Positions 24,947 to 35,100 of a stretch of 64,000 nucleotides of DNA are shown piece after piece. A program made the position numbers and the translations under genes. The DNA is from CAJXMH01 sp964001305 (lineage in GTDB: Bacteria > Bacteroidota > Bacteroidia > Flavobacteriales_E > Vicingaceae), in the NCBI GenBank assembly GCA_964001305.1, contig CAXFAI010000026.1, positions 41,303-105,302 on the forward strand, read 5' to 3'. A model generated the notes under the pieces. It saw only the letters and a program-made list of their open reading frames with translations. It did no database searches and had not been told where the DNA came from. The first letter of the stretch is position 1. Each line of letters starts with the position of its first letter.

Positions 24947-25426
24947 ATGAACAATTCAAGACTTGAAACGAAGCCAAGTATTACTCACCTCTATGAAATT
25001 CATGATTGGTTAAAAGAGGAGTATTTAATTAAGCATAAAGGATTTTATTCGAATTGGAGAAAAATAAAAGAGGCATTTGAAGAAGGTGAATTGCTCATTT
25101 ACGAAGTCAATAAAGTGGTAGTTGGGTTTATAGTATTTACAGAAATCGATTCAACTCGTATAATTGATATTGCGGCAATAAAACCATCTGAAAGAGGTAA
25201 AGGAATAGGAAGAGAATTTGTTAACAGAGTCGTCTACCATTTTAACTTGGTAGGAGTAAAAACTTTGAAGATATTTTGTTCACCGCCCTCTTCTGAATCG
25301 TTTTGGCGAAAATGTGGATTTGATAGTTCTGACGATTCACTAATTGAATTAGGCATGCCATTAACGTTAAAAATTAACGCAAATCTTAACGTTAATCCTT
25401 CGTTAACTTCCGTTACGTTTCCGTAA
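24947..25426 (+). CDS. GNAT family N-acetyltransferase
   Basis: 159 residues from ATG 24947; a TTG three bases earlier is less likely. The acetyl-CoA-binding A motif is KPSERGKGIGREF (R/Q-x2-G-x-G/A), preceded by strands VVGFIVF and IIDIAAI and followed by FWRKCGF near the C-terminus. The substrate is unknown. The last 18 codons lie inside palindromic repeat copy 3, so the natural C-terminus was probably replaced when the repeat arrived or recombined. It might form a functional pair with the upstream unknown gene. Confidence 0.8.
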   Translation: MNNSRLETKPSITHLYEIHDWLKEEYLIKHKGFYSNWRKIKEAFEEGELLIYEVNKVVVGFIVFTEIDSTRIIDIAAIKPSERGKGIGREFVNRVVYHFNLVGVKTLKIFCSPPSSESFWRKCGFDSSDDSLIELGMPLTLKINANLNVNPSLTSVTFP

Positions 25427-25504
25427 AAAGACGTTAAATGCCGTTAATTAAACCCACTCTTAAACCCTTATGAATAAAGGGTTTTAACGGCATTAACGTT
25501 AAAC
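25374..25504 (+). repeat. Island palindromic repeat, copy 3 (left flank of metal module)
   Basis: 131 bp, about 86% identical to copy 4 by hand alignment. A long hairpin can form: ACGTTAA(A)TGCCGTTAA (25431-25447) with TTAACGGCATTAACGT (25484-25499). Inside it is a second stem, AAACCCTTAT / ATAAAGGGTTT (25462-25484). It encodes the GNAT tail and ends 9 bases from the convergent DUF3347 gene, so it may also act as a terminator. Confidence 0.85.
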
Positions 25505-25512
25505 CGTCAGAT

Positions 25513-26034
25513 TTACTCAATGGTCTCCGTCACCTTACCACACCTCAACATTTTATCACCGAAGTAAGGGTTATAAACTTTTTCATTATCGCTTACCCAA
25601 TAGGCTCCTGTATTGTCAAAAGCCATGGGACAATATTGATGATACAGTTCCATTTCGGTATTGCTATTTTTAGCAAGTGTGTAAATGTTATTGGATAGTC
25701 CTTCAAAATAGATACGTTGTTGTTCTACCTCTTTGGTTTCTGAAATCAACTTGACTTCTTTAAAGAGTTTTTGAAGAAATTCTGAATTGTTATTTTCAAA
25801 ATTAAACAGTAACTCTTCTGCTGCAAAAGCCGCTTTTTCCGAATCGGTATTCACTAAGGCATCTTTCATTTTCAGGTAAGCTGAAATGATCTGTTCGGTT
25901 GTAGCAGCTTCTAATTGTGCGGCGGCTATTTCGTCTTTGTTGATCTTATTAGCTTCTGCCGAGTAATTTTTGTCTGTTTTAGCTCCTTGACAAGCCAATA
26001 AGCCGATTAATAATGTAAATGCAATTGTTTTCAT
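25513..26034 (-). CDS. DUF3347 lipoprotein, putative periplasmic copper-binding
   Basis: 173 residues with a lipoprotein signal (MKTIAFTLLIGLLAC). The DUF3347 helical domain (SAYLKMKDALVNTDSEKAAFAAEEL) is followed by a tail motif YHQYCPMA...GAYWVSDNEKVYNPYFGDKMLRCG. The Cys, Met and Trp residues suggest soft-metal binding, as expected in copper islands. It ends a minus-strand operon with cusB, copB and cusA-like genes (gap to cusB 19 bases). The same tail recurs in the genes at 26054 and 30352. Confidence 0.85.
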   Translation of the reverse strand: MKTIAFTLLIGLLACQGAKTDKNYSAEANKINKDEIAAAQLEAATTEQIISAYLKMKDALVNTDSEKAAFAAEELLFNFENNNSEFLQKLFKEVKLISETKEVEQQRIYFEGLSNNIYTLAKNSNTEMELYHQYCPMAFDNTGAYWVSDNEKVYNPYFGDKMLRCGKVTETIE

Positions 26035-26053
26035 TGTTTTATGATTTAAAGAT

Positions 26054-27835
26054 TTATAATTTAAGTTTTCCGCAGTTCAACATAGAACTACCGAAATAAG
26101 GGTTTCTGATTTCTTTTTCTTTGCTTAGCCAATCTGCTCCTTGATTGTTGTTTGCCATGGGGCAATGTTGAACATATGTTGGATATGTCGTCGGTTGAAA
26201 GCGTTGATTCAATTCAAGCACAGCCAAGGAAATATCAATGAATGCTGTTCTAAGGCGTTCAATGTTTAATGCAGTCATAGCCCTTGCATTTGCTTTGTCC
26301 AACTTGGGGGCAACCTTCATCCATACTGCATGGGCTTCTCCATTGAATAGATTCATATCAATAGCTTTGAGCTCTTCTTGAAGGTCTTTGCTCGCTTTGG
26401 AAGCGGTTTCAAAATCATCTGCCACCAAAGCATCTTTTAGCTCGAAATAGCTTTCAAACAGTGTATTTAATTGTTGCTTAGCTTCTGTTGAAATTGCAAG
26501 TGCAGATTTATTTTCATTCATTGTTGAATGGTTTTCTTGCATTCCCGGCATTCCTCCATGATTATGTCCAACATTTACAGCACCACCTTCAGGGTTCATC
26601 ATGCTCGGCTTACCTGCCAATTGAGCCGCAGCATCTATGCTAAAAGTTCCATTTACAGCTATTTCTTCACCTTCTGTTAATCCTTCCTTAACCACATACT
26701 CATCGCCTAATGAAGCTCCTAATTCCACTTCTCGCATAATAAAGTGTAGCCCATTTTTCGCTTTGGTCTTTACATAAACTATGGAGCGTTTACCCGTCCA
26801 CATCACAGCGGATTTTGGCACAATAAGCTGATCGGTAGAAGAGGCAAGTGTACTCTGAATTTCTGCATTCACTAACATTTCAGGTTTAAGGATTCGTTTA
26901 GCATTATCAATTTCTATTCTTGCTTTTGCCACTCTTGTCTGCGGATTGATCACAGGGTCGATGAAGCTCACCTCTCCTGAAAAGTTCTGGTTGGGCAATG
27001 CCCTGACTGAGAAATTGATTTCATCCCCTTCATTTACCCAAGCAATGTTGTTTTCGTGAATATCCAATTCTACCCACAGTTTAGAAAGATCGACTACTTC
27101 ATAAAGAGCTTTTCCTGTTTTTGCATAGTCTCCTTTTTCTACCATCAAATTGATTACCGTTCCGCTATAATCCGCCAATAGAGGAAATTCCTGCTGAACT
27201 TTGTCAGCATTCATCAACTGTTCAATCTGTCCATCATTTAACTTCCAATTCCTGAGCTTTTCTTTGGCAGCCGTTAACAATTGAGGTTGTGTTGCTTGAT
27301 TTTCTTTAGCAATCAGCAGCTCTTCCTGAGCGGTTACTAATTCAGGAGAATACAACACAGCGACTACCTGACCTTTTTGAACTGCTTCTCCTTCAAAATT
27401 TACTTTTAACTGTTCGACTCTTCCTGAAAAGTGAGTAGTTTGGGTGTAAATCGCTCTCTCGTCAGGTACTATTTTACCTGTTAAATTCAATGCCTTTACA
27501 GCCTTGCCTGAACTCACTATTGCCGTTTGCACATTTGCCAATTGCATGGCGGTTGGCGACATTTTAATGGCATTTGGATTCTCTGATCCGTTATCGTCTT
27601 CTGAAAGCGGAATTAAATCCATACCACAAATCGGACAATCTCCCGGTTCTGTTTTTCTTATGGAAGGATGCATGGAGCAAGTCCAAATTTGGTTAACTGT
27701 TTCACTTGTGTGCTTATGGTCTTTAGCACTATCAGAAGACTGACCACCAAATATCAGCCAACCTATCAAGATACCCACCACCATAGTGCTTATGGCAGTC
27801 AGATAAAACCTTTTTTTACTTACTCTTATACTCAT
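26054..27835 (-). CDS. cusB: RND periplasmic adaptor (CusB-like) with metal-binding domains at both ends
   Basis: 593 residues. An N-terminal membrane anchor (residues 10-30) is followed by a heavy-metal-binding domain at 51-78 (WTCSMHPSIRKTEPGDCPICGMDLIPL core). The membrane-fusion barrel, hairpin and lipoyl parts (AIVSSGKAVKALNLTGKI ... GDYAKTGKALYEVVDLSKLWV) run to about residue 400. A Met/His linker (HNHGGMPGMQENH) joins a C-terminal DUF3347 domain with the CPMA...NPYFGSSMLNCG motif. It bridges CusA and the TolC channel and hands copper or silver to the pump. The ATG overlaps the copB stop by 4 bases. Confidence 0.92.
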   Translation of the reverse strand: MSIRVSKKRFYLTAISTMVVGILIGWLIFGGQSSDSAKDHKHTSETVNQIWTCSMHPSIRKTEPGDCPICGMDLIPLSEDDNGSENPNAIKMSPTAMQLANVQTAIVSSGKAVKALNLTGKIVPDERAIYTQTTHFSGRVEQLKVNFEGEAVQKGQVVAVLYSPELVTAQEELLIAKENQATQPQLLTAAKEKLRNWKLNDGQIEQLMNADKVQQEFPLLADYSGTVINLMVEKGDYAKTGKALYEVVDLSKLWVELDIHENNIAWVNEGDEINFSVRALPNQNFSGEVSFIDPVINPQTRVAKARIEIDNAKRILKPEMLVNAEIQSTLASSTDQLIVPKSAVMWTGKRSIVYVKTKAKNGLHFIMREVELGASLGDEYVVKEGLTEGEEIAVNGTFSIDAAAQLAGKPSMMNPEGGAVNVGHNHGGMPGMQENHSTMNENKSALAISTEAKQQLNTLFESYFELKDALVADDFETASKASKDLQEELKAIDMNLFNGEAHAVWMKVAPKLDKANARAMTALNIERLRTAFIDISLAVLELNQRFQPTTYPTYVQHCPMANNNQGADWLSKEKEIRNPYFGSSMLNCGKLKL

Positions 27836-29862
27836 TGCATTTTTCTTTTTAATAGTTGAGCATTAATTGCTACCACTACTGTACTTAAACTCATCAGTAC
27901 TGCACCAATTGCAGGACTTAATATCAGACCTACAGGTGCTAGTACTCCTGCGGCTAATGGAACTGCGAGAATGTTGTAGCCTGCCGCCCACCATAGGTTC
28001 TGCATCATTTTTTGGTAGGTTGCTGTTCCAAACAAAATCAAAGCAGTAATATCTTTGGGGTTGCTGTTTACCAATATAATGTCTGCCGTTTCTGCTGCTA
28101 CATCAGTTCCTGAGCCAACTGCAATACCAACATTTGCCTGAGCTAAAGCAGGTGCATCATTCACACCATCTCCTGTCATGGCTACAAACTCACCCATTGA
28201 TTGTAACTCTTTAATAATCTGCTGTTTGTCTTCCGGAAGAACTTCTGCATGAAAATCATCGAGCTTTAAGGTTTCACTTACCACCTTTGCCACACGCTTA
28301 TTGTCTCCTGTAGCCATGATTACTTTGATACCTTTCTCCTTTAAAGTTTGAATAGCTTCACTTGATTCATTTCTTATTTCATCTGCAAGAGCAATAAAAC
28401 CAATCAATTTTTCATTTTGAAGCACAAACACAACGGTTTCAGCCTCGTTCTCAAATGCACCTTTAGGTTGTTCAATATTTTTTTCTTCTAAGTAGCCCGG
28501 ACTTACAACACTAATCGTTTTTCCATCTATTTGTGCAGTAATTCCTTTTCCCGTAATACTTTCAAAGTCTTTTGGCTCTTTTAGCTTTAAATCCGATTCT
28601 TTAGCTTTTTTGACGATACCCGATGCTATGGGGTGTTCAGAATTAGCCTCTAAGGAAGCCGCCAATCGAAGTAGTTCTTCATTGGTAATTTCTTGAACTA
28701 CACTTTCAATTTTATTCACGCCAAATTCTCCCTTAGTTAAGGTTCCGGTTTTATCGAAGATTATGGCGGTAATCTTTCGAGCATTTTCAAAGGCAGTTCT
28801 ATTTCTTATGAGTAAGCCTTTTTGTGCTGAAACAGCAGTTGAAATTGCAACCACCAAAGGAACTGCCAAACCTAAAGCGTGTGGGCAGGAAATAATCATC
28901 ACAGTAACCATTCGCTCTAAGGCATACTCAAATTCTTTACCTATGGCCAACCAACTGAAAAGGGTAATTACTCCCGAACCTAAGGCGAGATAAAAGAGCC
29001 AAGCAGCAGCCTTATTCGCCAAATTTTGTGTTTTTGATTTAGTCTGCTGAGCTTCCTTAACCATGCCGATCACTTTCGACAGGTAGGAGTCTTCCCCAAT
29101 ATTTTTAACTTTTACTTTTAATGATCCGTTGTCGTTGACCGAACCGGCAATTACTTCATCTCCTTCTTTTTTTGTTACAGGTTTCGACTCTCCTGTTAAC
29201 ATGGATTCATTAATTGAACTTTTACCTTCAACAATCTCACCATCAGCAGCTATCTTTTCCCCCGGACGAACCAAGATTATGTCGTCCTGCATTAGCTCTG
29301 AAACATCAACTTCTTTGGTATTCCCATCCTGCTCGATTTTATGAGCGGTTGAAGGCATCATTTTCGCTAATTCCTCTAAAGCATTGGAAGCACCCATTAC
29401 GGATTTCATTTCAATCCAATGCCCAAGTAACATGATGTCTATTAAACTAACTAATTCCCAAAAGAAAATTTTACCTTCTAATCCAAAAACAACGGCCGAG
29501 CTATAGAAATATGCGACAGAAATAGCCAATGCGATCAAGGTCATCATTCCCGGAGCTTTCTTCTTCAACTCATCAACTAAACCTGTAAGGAAGGGCTTAC
29601 CGCCGTAGAAGAAAACGATAGTAGACAATGTGAATTGTACGAAACGATCATACTGAAATCTCAACTCATAACCCAACAATTGCTGAATCATGGGTGCTAA
29701 TACAATAATTGGTAAGGTTATGACCAAGGACACCCAAAACCGTTTCTTGAAATCTTCAATCATCATTTCGTGATGGTTATGATGATCGTGACCCTCATCA
29801 TGTTGGTCATGGTGTCCTTCATGGTTGCCATGTTGGTGCGTATGATTTTGATGCTGTTCCAT
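27832..29862 (-). CDS. copB: Copper-translocating P-type ATPase, CPH type (CopB-like)
   Basis: 676 residues. A His-rich N-terminus (residues 1-33, over ten His) is followed by eight predicted membrane helices. Metal-passage motif SCPHALGLAVP (CPH rather than CPC) marks the P1B-3 class that exports Cu(II)/Ag(I). The phosphorylation site DKTGTLT and the TGDGVNDAPAL hinge are present, as is TGES in the actuator. There is no CxxC N-terminal HMA domain. It is in a tight minus-strand operon with DUF305 (6 bases upstream) and cusB (overlapping). Confidence 0.93.
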   Translation of the reverse strand: MEQHQNHTHQHGNHEGHHDQHDEGHDHHNHHEMMIEDFKKRFWVSLVITLPIIVLAPMIQQLLGYELRFQYDRFVQFTLSTIVFFYGGKPFLTGLVDELKKKAPGMMTLIALAISVAYFYSSAVVFGLEGKIFFWELVSLIDIMLLGHWIEMKSVMGASNALEELAKMMPSTAHKIEQDGNTKEVDVSELMQDDIILVRPGEKIAADGEIVEGKSSINESMLTGESKPVTKKEGDEVIAGSVNDNGSLKVKVKNIGEDSYLSKVIGMVKEAQQTKSKTQNLANKAAAWLFYLALGSGVITLFSWLAIGKEFEYALERMVTVMIISCPHALGLAVPLVVAISTAVSAQKGLLIRNRTAFENARKITAIIFDKTGTLTKGEFGVNKIESVVQEITNEELLRLAASLEANSEHPIASGIVKKAKESDLKLKEPKDFESITGKGITAQIDGKTISVVSPGYLEEKNIEQPKGAFENEAETVVFVLQNEKLIGFIALADEIRNESSEAIQTLKEKGIKVIMATGDNKRVAKVVSETLKLDDFHAEVLPEDKQQIIKELQSMGEFVAMTGDGVNDAPALAQANVGIAVGSGTDVAAETADIILVNSNPKDITALILFGTATYQKMMQNLWWAAGYNILAVPLAAGVLAPVGLILSPAIGAVLMSLSTVVVAINAQLLKRKMQ

Positions 29863-29868
29863 AATCGT

Positions 29869-30327
29869 TTATTTCTCTTTTTCTAAGCGATAAATCATTT
29901 TCTTCATTTGAGCAATTTCTCGTTTTTGAGCTTCAATAATTTCTTCAGCTAACTTGATGGCTTCAGGATCTTTGAGATGAGCTTTCTGACTTACCATAAT
30001 AGCGGAAGAGTGGTGGGGTATCATAGCTTTCATCCATTGCACATCGGCTATAAGTGTTTGGTTTCTCAGCATGAATAGCGTAGCTACAAAAACAACTACA
30101 GAACTTGCAAGAATAATGTAGTTAACAACTTTATTTTTATACATCTTCCACATAAACAATAACATAGAAACTGCCATTGGAGCTATCATCAATATCGTCA
30201 TGTAAGTCCTTGTGGTGCTGAGCATAACATGGTCGAAAACATTTGCATTCAAAAACATTACAGCATACATTACTACGAAAGAAACCGCCATCATAGCGGC
30301 AAATTTTAAATAACTACTATTTTCCAT
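29869..30327 (-). CDS. DUF305 family membrane protein
   Basis: 152 residues. Three predicted membrane helices (about 7-27, 43-60, 68-88) precede the DUF305 signature QWMKAMIPHHSSAIMVSQKAHLKDPEAIKLAEEII, a ferritin-like helical hairpin. DUF305 proteins are common next to copper exporters and probably bind metal through His and Met residues, but no activity is proven. The first residue ATG is at 30325-30327 and the spacing to copB is 6 bases. Confidence 0.85.
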   Translation of the reverse strand: MENSSYLKFAAMMAVSFVVMYAVMFLNANVFDHVMLSTTRTYMTILMIAPMAVSMLLFMWKMYKNKVVNYIILASSVVVFVATLFMLRNQTLIADVQWMKAMIPHHSSAIMVSQKAHLKDPEAIKLAEEIIEAQKREIAQMKKMIYRLEKEK

Positions 30328-30351
30328 TTTTTCATTTTATTTAAGGTTTAA

Positions 30352-30900
30352 CTATTTTGAAATTGTTTGATCTATTTTTCCGCATCGCAGCATTTTACTA
30401 CCGAAATAAGGGTTATTGATTTCGGTTACGTCTGAAAGCCAATATGCACCATCTCCATTAAAAGCCATAGGACAATACTTTTTATAGATGGTGCCTGCTG
30501 CTAGGTTTTGTTCAATCAAAGGAGAAAGCTGCAACGTTAAATTTGAAAATAGACTTCGCTGTTCTTCTAAATCGGTGTTGTTTGCAATACCTTCCGCTAA
30601 GGTTTTAATTTCAGCTCTTTCATCGGTAAACCCTTCCGCCATATTTGCAGCAACTTTAGCAGCTTCATCGGCATCACTGTTGACCAAAGCCATTTTCAAT
30701 TGCAAGTAATTGTGGAATGCTTTTCCCGTCATTCCATCCTTAAAAGAGGCATCTGCTATGTCTGCTGTTAGCTGTTTTTCTTTCTTAACTTCTTTAACCG
30801 TATTTACTTCTACACTTTGTCTGTTTTCTTTACTGCCGCAGGCAATTAGAATAACAATAGAGCCTAAGGTCATTATAAGTTTTGTCTTTTTTTTGTTCAT
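30352..30900 (-). CDS. DUF3347 lipoprotein
   Basis: 182 residues with a lipoprotein signal (MNKKKTKLIMTLGSIVILIAC). The DUF3347 helices (KAFHNYLQLKMALVNSDADEAAKVAANMAEGF) end in the KKYCPMAFNGDGAYWLSDVTEINNPYFGSKMLRCG motif. It is a paralogue of 25513. Its position 7 bases after the TolC gene and 24 before DUF305 puts it in the efflux operon. Probably a periplasmic copper chaperone or buffer, by inference. Confidence 0.85.
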   Translation of the reverse strand: MNKKKTKLIMTLGSIVILIACGSKENRQSVEVNTVKEVKKEKQLTADIADASFKDGMTGKAFHNYLQLKMALVNSDADEAAKVAANMAEGFTDERAEIKTLAEGIANNTDLEEQRSLFSNLTLQLSPLIEQNLAAGTIYKKYCPMAFNGDGAYWLSDVTEINNPYFGSKMLRCGKIDQTISK

Positions 30901-30907
30901 GATTTGT

Positions 30908-32140
30908 TTAATTATTAAAGGTTAAATATTCAATTTCTGCTAAGGACATTTTATGATTTTTCAATGCTGTAACTTTTGCCATTTCGTACTTCAAAAGTTG
31001 CTGTTGCATTCGCAGCACTTCTTCAAAATCCTCAACAGAATTGCTGTATGAGCTGTAAAGTAGCTGAATCAATTGATTGGATTTTTTAATTTGACTATCG
31101 TACAATTGAATTAAGTCTTCTGCTTTTCTAAGTTGAAAAGCAACTTGCTCATAATTGCTAATTAGTCGATTCTTTACTGCCTCTTTTTGGTATTGAATTG
31201 ACTCTTGACCCAATTCAGCTTCTTTAATGGCTGCTTTGTATTTCTTTCTAAAAATGGGAATACGCATGGATACCATTGGCATAAAAGCATCCTGACCGTT
31301 ATCAGGAATATTTACATCGGTTCGTTCCCCAATGAAAGCATAATCTACCCCGACACCAAATTGTGGGTAGGCAGCTTTTTTTGCTACTTGCTCGTTGGCT
31401 TTTATGGCTTCATTTTGCAAATCCAAGGCAGTAAGCTGTGGGTTTTTTACTAATAAACTGTCTTTCCGATAGTCTTGCTCTACAGGCTTAAAATCCAAAG
31501 GTTCTGATAGTTGAACTATTGCAGTATCCGCACGATTAAGCAAACGGTTAAAATTTACTCTTAGTGGAACTTTTTGATCTTTTAAAATGCTCAATTCTGT
31601 ATCTGCATTTTCAATCATAATGTCCACCCTGATTACATCCGCTAAAGAACCTCGATTGTTTTCATAGGCAGAAGTGGCTAAGCGTTTGTAGGTTTTTAGA
31701 ATTCCTATGTTCTCCTGAACCAAGTCAATGTGTTTATCAAGCTCAAGCAAAGGGTAATATGCCTGATGAACCTGCCAAAAGAGTTTATTCTTTTGATCTA
31801 AAAAATGTTGGTACTTCGCTTCTGCAAAGAATTTTGCAGAACTTTCTTTTGCTTTTAAAGTACCGAACCAAGGGAAGATTTGCGTTAAAGATAATCTTGC
31901 TCGTTGTGGACCAACTCTTGTTTCAATTGGGCTAATGAAGTAACCAAAAGATAATCGGGGATCAGCCAAAGCATTCACTTGATTCACTCTTTGCAATGCA
32001 GCTTTAAACTGTGTGTAGCTTGCTTTTAAGTCAGGATTGTTTTCTGCTGCAATTACTAAATAATCGTCTAAGGTCTGTCCTTTACCCAATGAAGGAAATA
32101 GAAACAGAATCAAGGATATTACTTGTACTACTTTTCTCAT
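30908..32140 (-). CDS. TolC family outer-membrane efflux protein (CusC-like)
   Basis: 410 residues from ATG 32138-32140, which overlaps the cusA stop (ATGA). An earlier in-frame start at 32176 would lie inside cusA and lacks a signal peptide. Signal peptide MRKVVQVISLILFLFPSLGKGQ, then two repeats of long alpha-helical hairpins and strands typical of the TolC barrel and tunnel (LDDYLVIAAENNPDLKASYTQF; PQLTALDLQNEAI). It forms the outer channel of the CusA/CusB pump. Confidence 0.9.
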   Translation of the reverse strand: MRKVVQVISLILFLFPSLGKGQTLDDYLVIAAENNPDLKASYTQFKAALQRVNQVNALADPRLSFGYFISPIETRVGPQRARLSLTQIFPWFGTLKAKESSAKFFAEAKYQHFLDQKNKLFWQVHQAYYPLLELDKHIDLVQENIGILKTYKRLATSAYENNRGSLADVIRVDIMIENADTELSILKDQKVPLRVNFNRLLNRADTAIVQLSEPLDFKPVEQDYRKDSLLVKNPQLTALDLQNEAIKANEQVAKKAAYPQFGVGVDYAFIGERTDVNIPDNGQDAFMPMVSMRIPIFRKKYKAAIKEAELGQESIQYQKEAVKNRLISNYEQVAFQLRKAEDLIQLYDSQIKKSNQLIQLLYSSYSNSVEDFEEVLRMQQQLLKYEMAKVTALKNHKMSLAEIEYLTFNN

Positions 32141-35100
32141 GATTGCTGTTTTTTCAATTTGTTTTCTTCTCGCCAACTATAAAGCACCGGAGTAATAAAA
32201 TAGGTAACTGCCGCTACAAGCATTCCTCCAAAGGCAGGAATTGCCATGGGGATCATAATATCTGCACCTCTTCCTGTGGAAGTCAATACGGGAAGTAAAG
32301 CAATGATGGTAGTAGCAGAAGTCATGATGGCAGGTTTAATGCGTTTTAAACCTGCCTCCCTAACGGCATCCTGAATCTCCTTAATACTGTTTGGCTTGTT
32401 CCGTTTCATGCTTTGATCTAAGTACGTTCCGATTAGCACCCCATCATCTGTTGCAATGCCAAACAAAGCGATAAAGCCCACCCAAACAGCAACACTTAAA
32501 TTAATCGTGTGCATCTGAAACAGATCTCTCATGTTTGTTCCAAATAGAGAGAAATTGAAGAACCAATCTTGTCCGTAGAACCATAGCAATAAAAATGCTC
32601 CGCTGAATGCCATAGCAATGCCTGCGAAAATCATTAGGGAAGTAGAGATTGAACGGAACTGAAAGTAAAGGATCAGGAAAATGATGACCAATACCAAGGG
32701 AACGATAATTGACAATCTTTTCTCCGCTCTTATTTGATTTTCATAGCTTCCTGAGAACTTGAAACTGACTCCCGACGGTACGATTAAACTGCCTTCGTCA
32801 ATTTTCTGCTGAATATAATCTTGGGCATCTTCAATCACTTCAACTTCTGAGAAGCCTTCTCTTTTATCTAAGAGTACATAACCGACTAAAAAGGTATTCT
32901 CACTCTTAATCATTTGCGGACCTTGCACATATTCCACCTCAACCAAATCTCCCAAAGGAATTTGAACACCTGTAGGAGTCGGTACTAAAATTTGTCGTAA
33001 AGCAGCCGCATCATCTCTTAACTCTCTTGGATAGCGAACCCTTACCGGAAAGCGTTCTCTACCTTCAACGGTAGAAGTTATCTGCATACCACCAATGGCG
33101 GTTTCTATGGTGCGTTGCACATCTTCGATGCTTAAACCAAAACGAGCAATGGCTTCACGATCTATATTCAAGTGAATGTAGGGCTTACCAACAATTCTGT
33201 CGGCAAATACAGCTTCTTTTTTAACGGAGGGGACTTCTTGCAAAATACTTTCCAAGCGTTGTCCAAAGTCTTCAATGGTTTTTAAGTCGGGACCAAACAC
33301 CTTAATGCCCATGGGTGCTCTCATTCCTGTTTGTAGCATCACCAATCGGGTTTCAATCGGCTGCAACTTTGGAGCAGAGGTTACTCCGGGAATTTTCGTT
33401 ACCTGAACAATCTCTTCCCAAATATCATCGGGCGATTGTATTTCATCTCTCCAATTTCTGAAATAGCTACCGTTTTCATCTTCAATCAGGCTGATTGCAC
33501 TTATTCCCTGCAACAACGCTTGGTCATGAGGGAGCGTATCGCCCGAAACAAGAATAAAGCGATCTTCTTTGTCCACTTTAAACCGTTGTCGGTGTCCTTT
33601 GCTGTTGACTTCATATTCAGGTTTATAATTAATAATGTTTTCATACATGGAAATGGGTGCAGGATCAAGAGCCGATTCCACTCTCCCCATTTTCCCTACC
33701 GCTAATTCTACTTCAGGAATGTTGGCTAATAGCATATCCAATTGCTGAATCACCTGCTTGTTTTGTTCTATTCCTGCATGGGGCATTGAGGTGGGCATGA
33801 GTAAGAAACTACCCTCATCTAAGGCAGGCATAAATTCCTTGCCAATGCCCGGGAAGGTCTGCTCTAAGCTTGTCCATGCTTTGGTCTGCCTGATTTCGAT
33901 TCCTGCTTTTTCAAAACCTGTGGCAACGAATCCAAAAATGAAGTTGAATCCCATCCACATCATAGCTGCGAAAAGTATAATCATCATTGGAATGGCTAAG
34001 AACTTCTTTTTATTGGACAAACACCAATTTAGAATGGATAGATAACGCCTTTCCAAGAGGATAAACATGCCCAATACCACAAGCAACAACAACACAACGA
34101 AAATGTAATTAGTGGTCATGCTTTTACCTGCCCCCAAAGGCATCCAATAATCAGCTAAAATCCATGTAACAGAGAGTAAAGCAATGATGAGAGCTGCATG
34201 CTCAGCGAACCAATTTTGCTTTGAGCTATATTCCTTTAAGAACCATGCACCACCAAATGCAATTAAGCTTAGTCCACCCCAAATGGAGACAAAAATGGCG
34301 ATAAACAATCCACCGACGATAAGCAAACCATTGAACAAGATGCCTTTCTTGTTCTTATTGATTTTAATGCCAAAGAACCAATGTGCAATAGATGGCAGAA
34401 TGAAAAGGGCGACGATGAGAGCCGCTACTAAAGCAAATGTTTTGGTAAATGCTAAAGGTCGAAACAGTTTCCCCTCAGCTGCCTCCATGGTAAACACAGG
34501 AATAAAGCTGACAATGGTAGTCGCCACAGCCGTGAGTATGGCAGAACTCACTTCGGCTGATCCTTTATAAATGGTATCAATCAGTTGTTGAGTTTTGGGT
34601 GCATCTTTCAAATGCTTGATGATGTTTTCCGAGAGTACAATACCTAAATCTACCATTGTGCCTATCGCAATGGCTATTCCTGAAAGTGCCACAATGTTGG
34701 CATCTACTCCGAAGTACCGCATGGCAATGAACACCATTAAAACCGAAATGGGCAGCAAACTTGAAATGAGTATGGATGCTCTTAGATTCAGCACCATCAC
34801 AATCACCACTAAAATGGTAATGAGGATTTCTAAAGACAGGGCTTCTTCTAATGTTCCAATGGTTTCGTTAATCAGTTGAGTTCTGTCGTAGAAAGGAACA
34901 ATGGTCAATTGGCTTTCAGCACCATTTGCTAAAGTTTTCTTGGGTAATCCCGAAGAGATTTCATTGATCTTTTCTTTTACGTTATTGATGACGGCTAAAG
35001 GGTTTGAACCATAGCGAGCGACCACAACACCGCCCACTACTTCAGCTCCGTCTTTGTCTAACAAGCCTCTGCGGTTCGCCGGCCCTAAGGTGACCACTCC

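Noticed and set aside
25374..25504. Integron-type attC site
   Set aside because: The repeat ends in GTTAAAC and folds into a hairpin, but no matching RYYYAAC site lies at the other end, the modules have mixed orientations, and no integron integrase is present.
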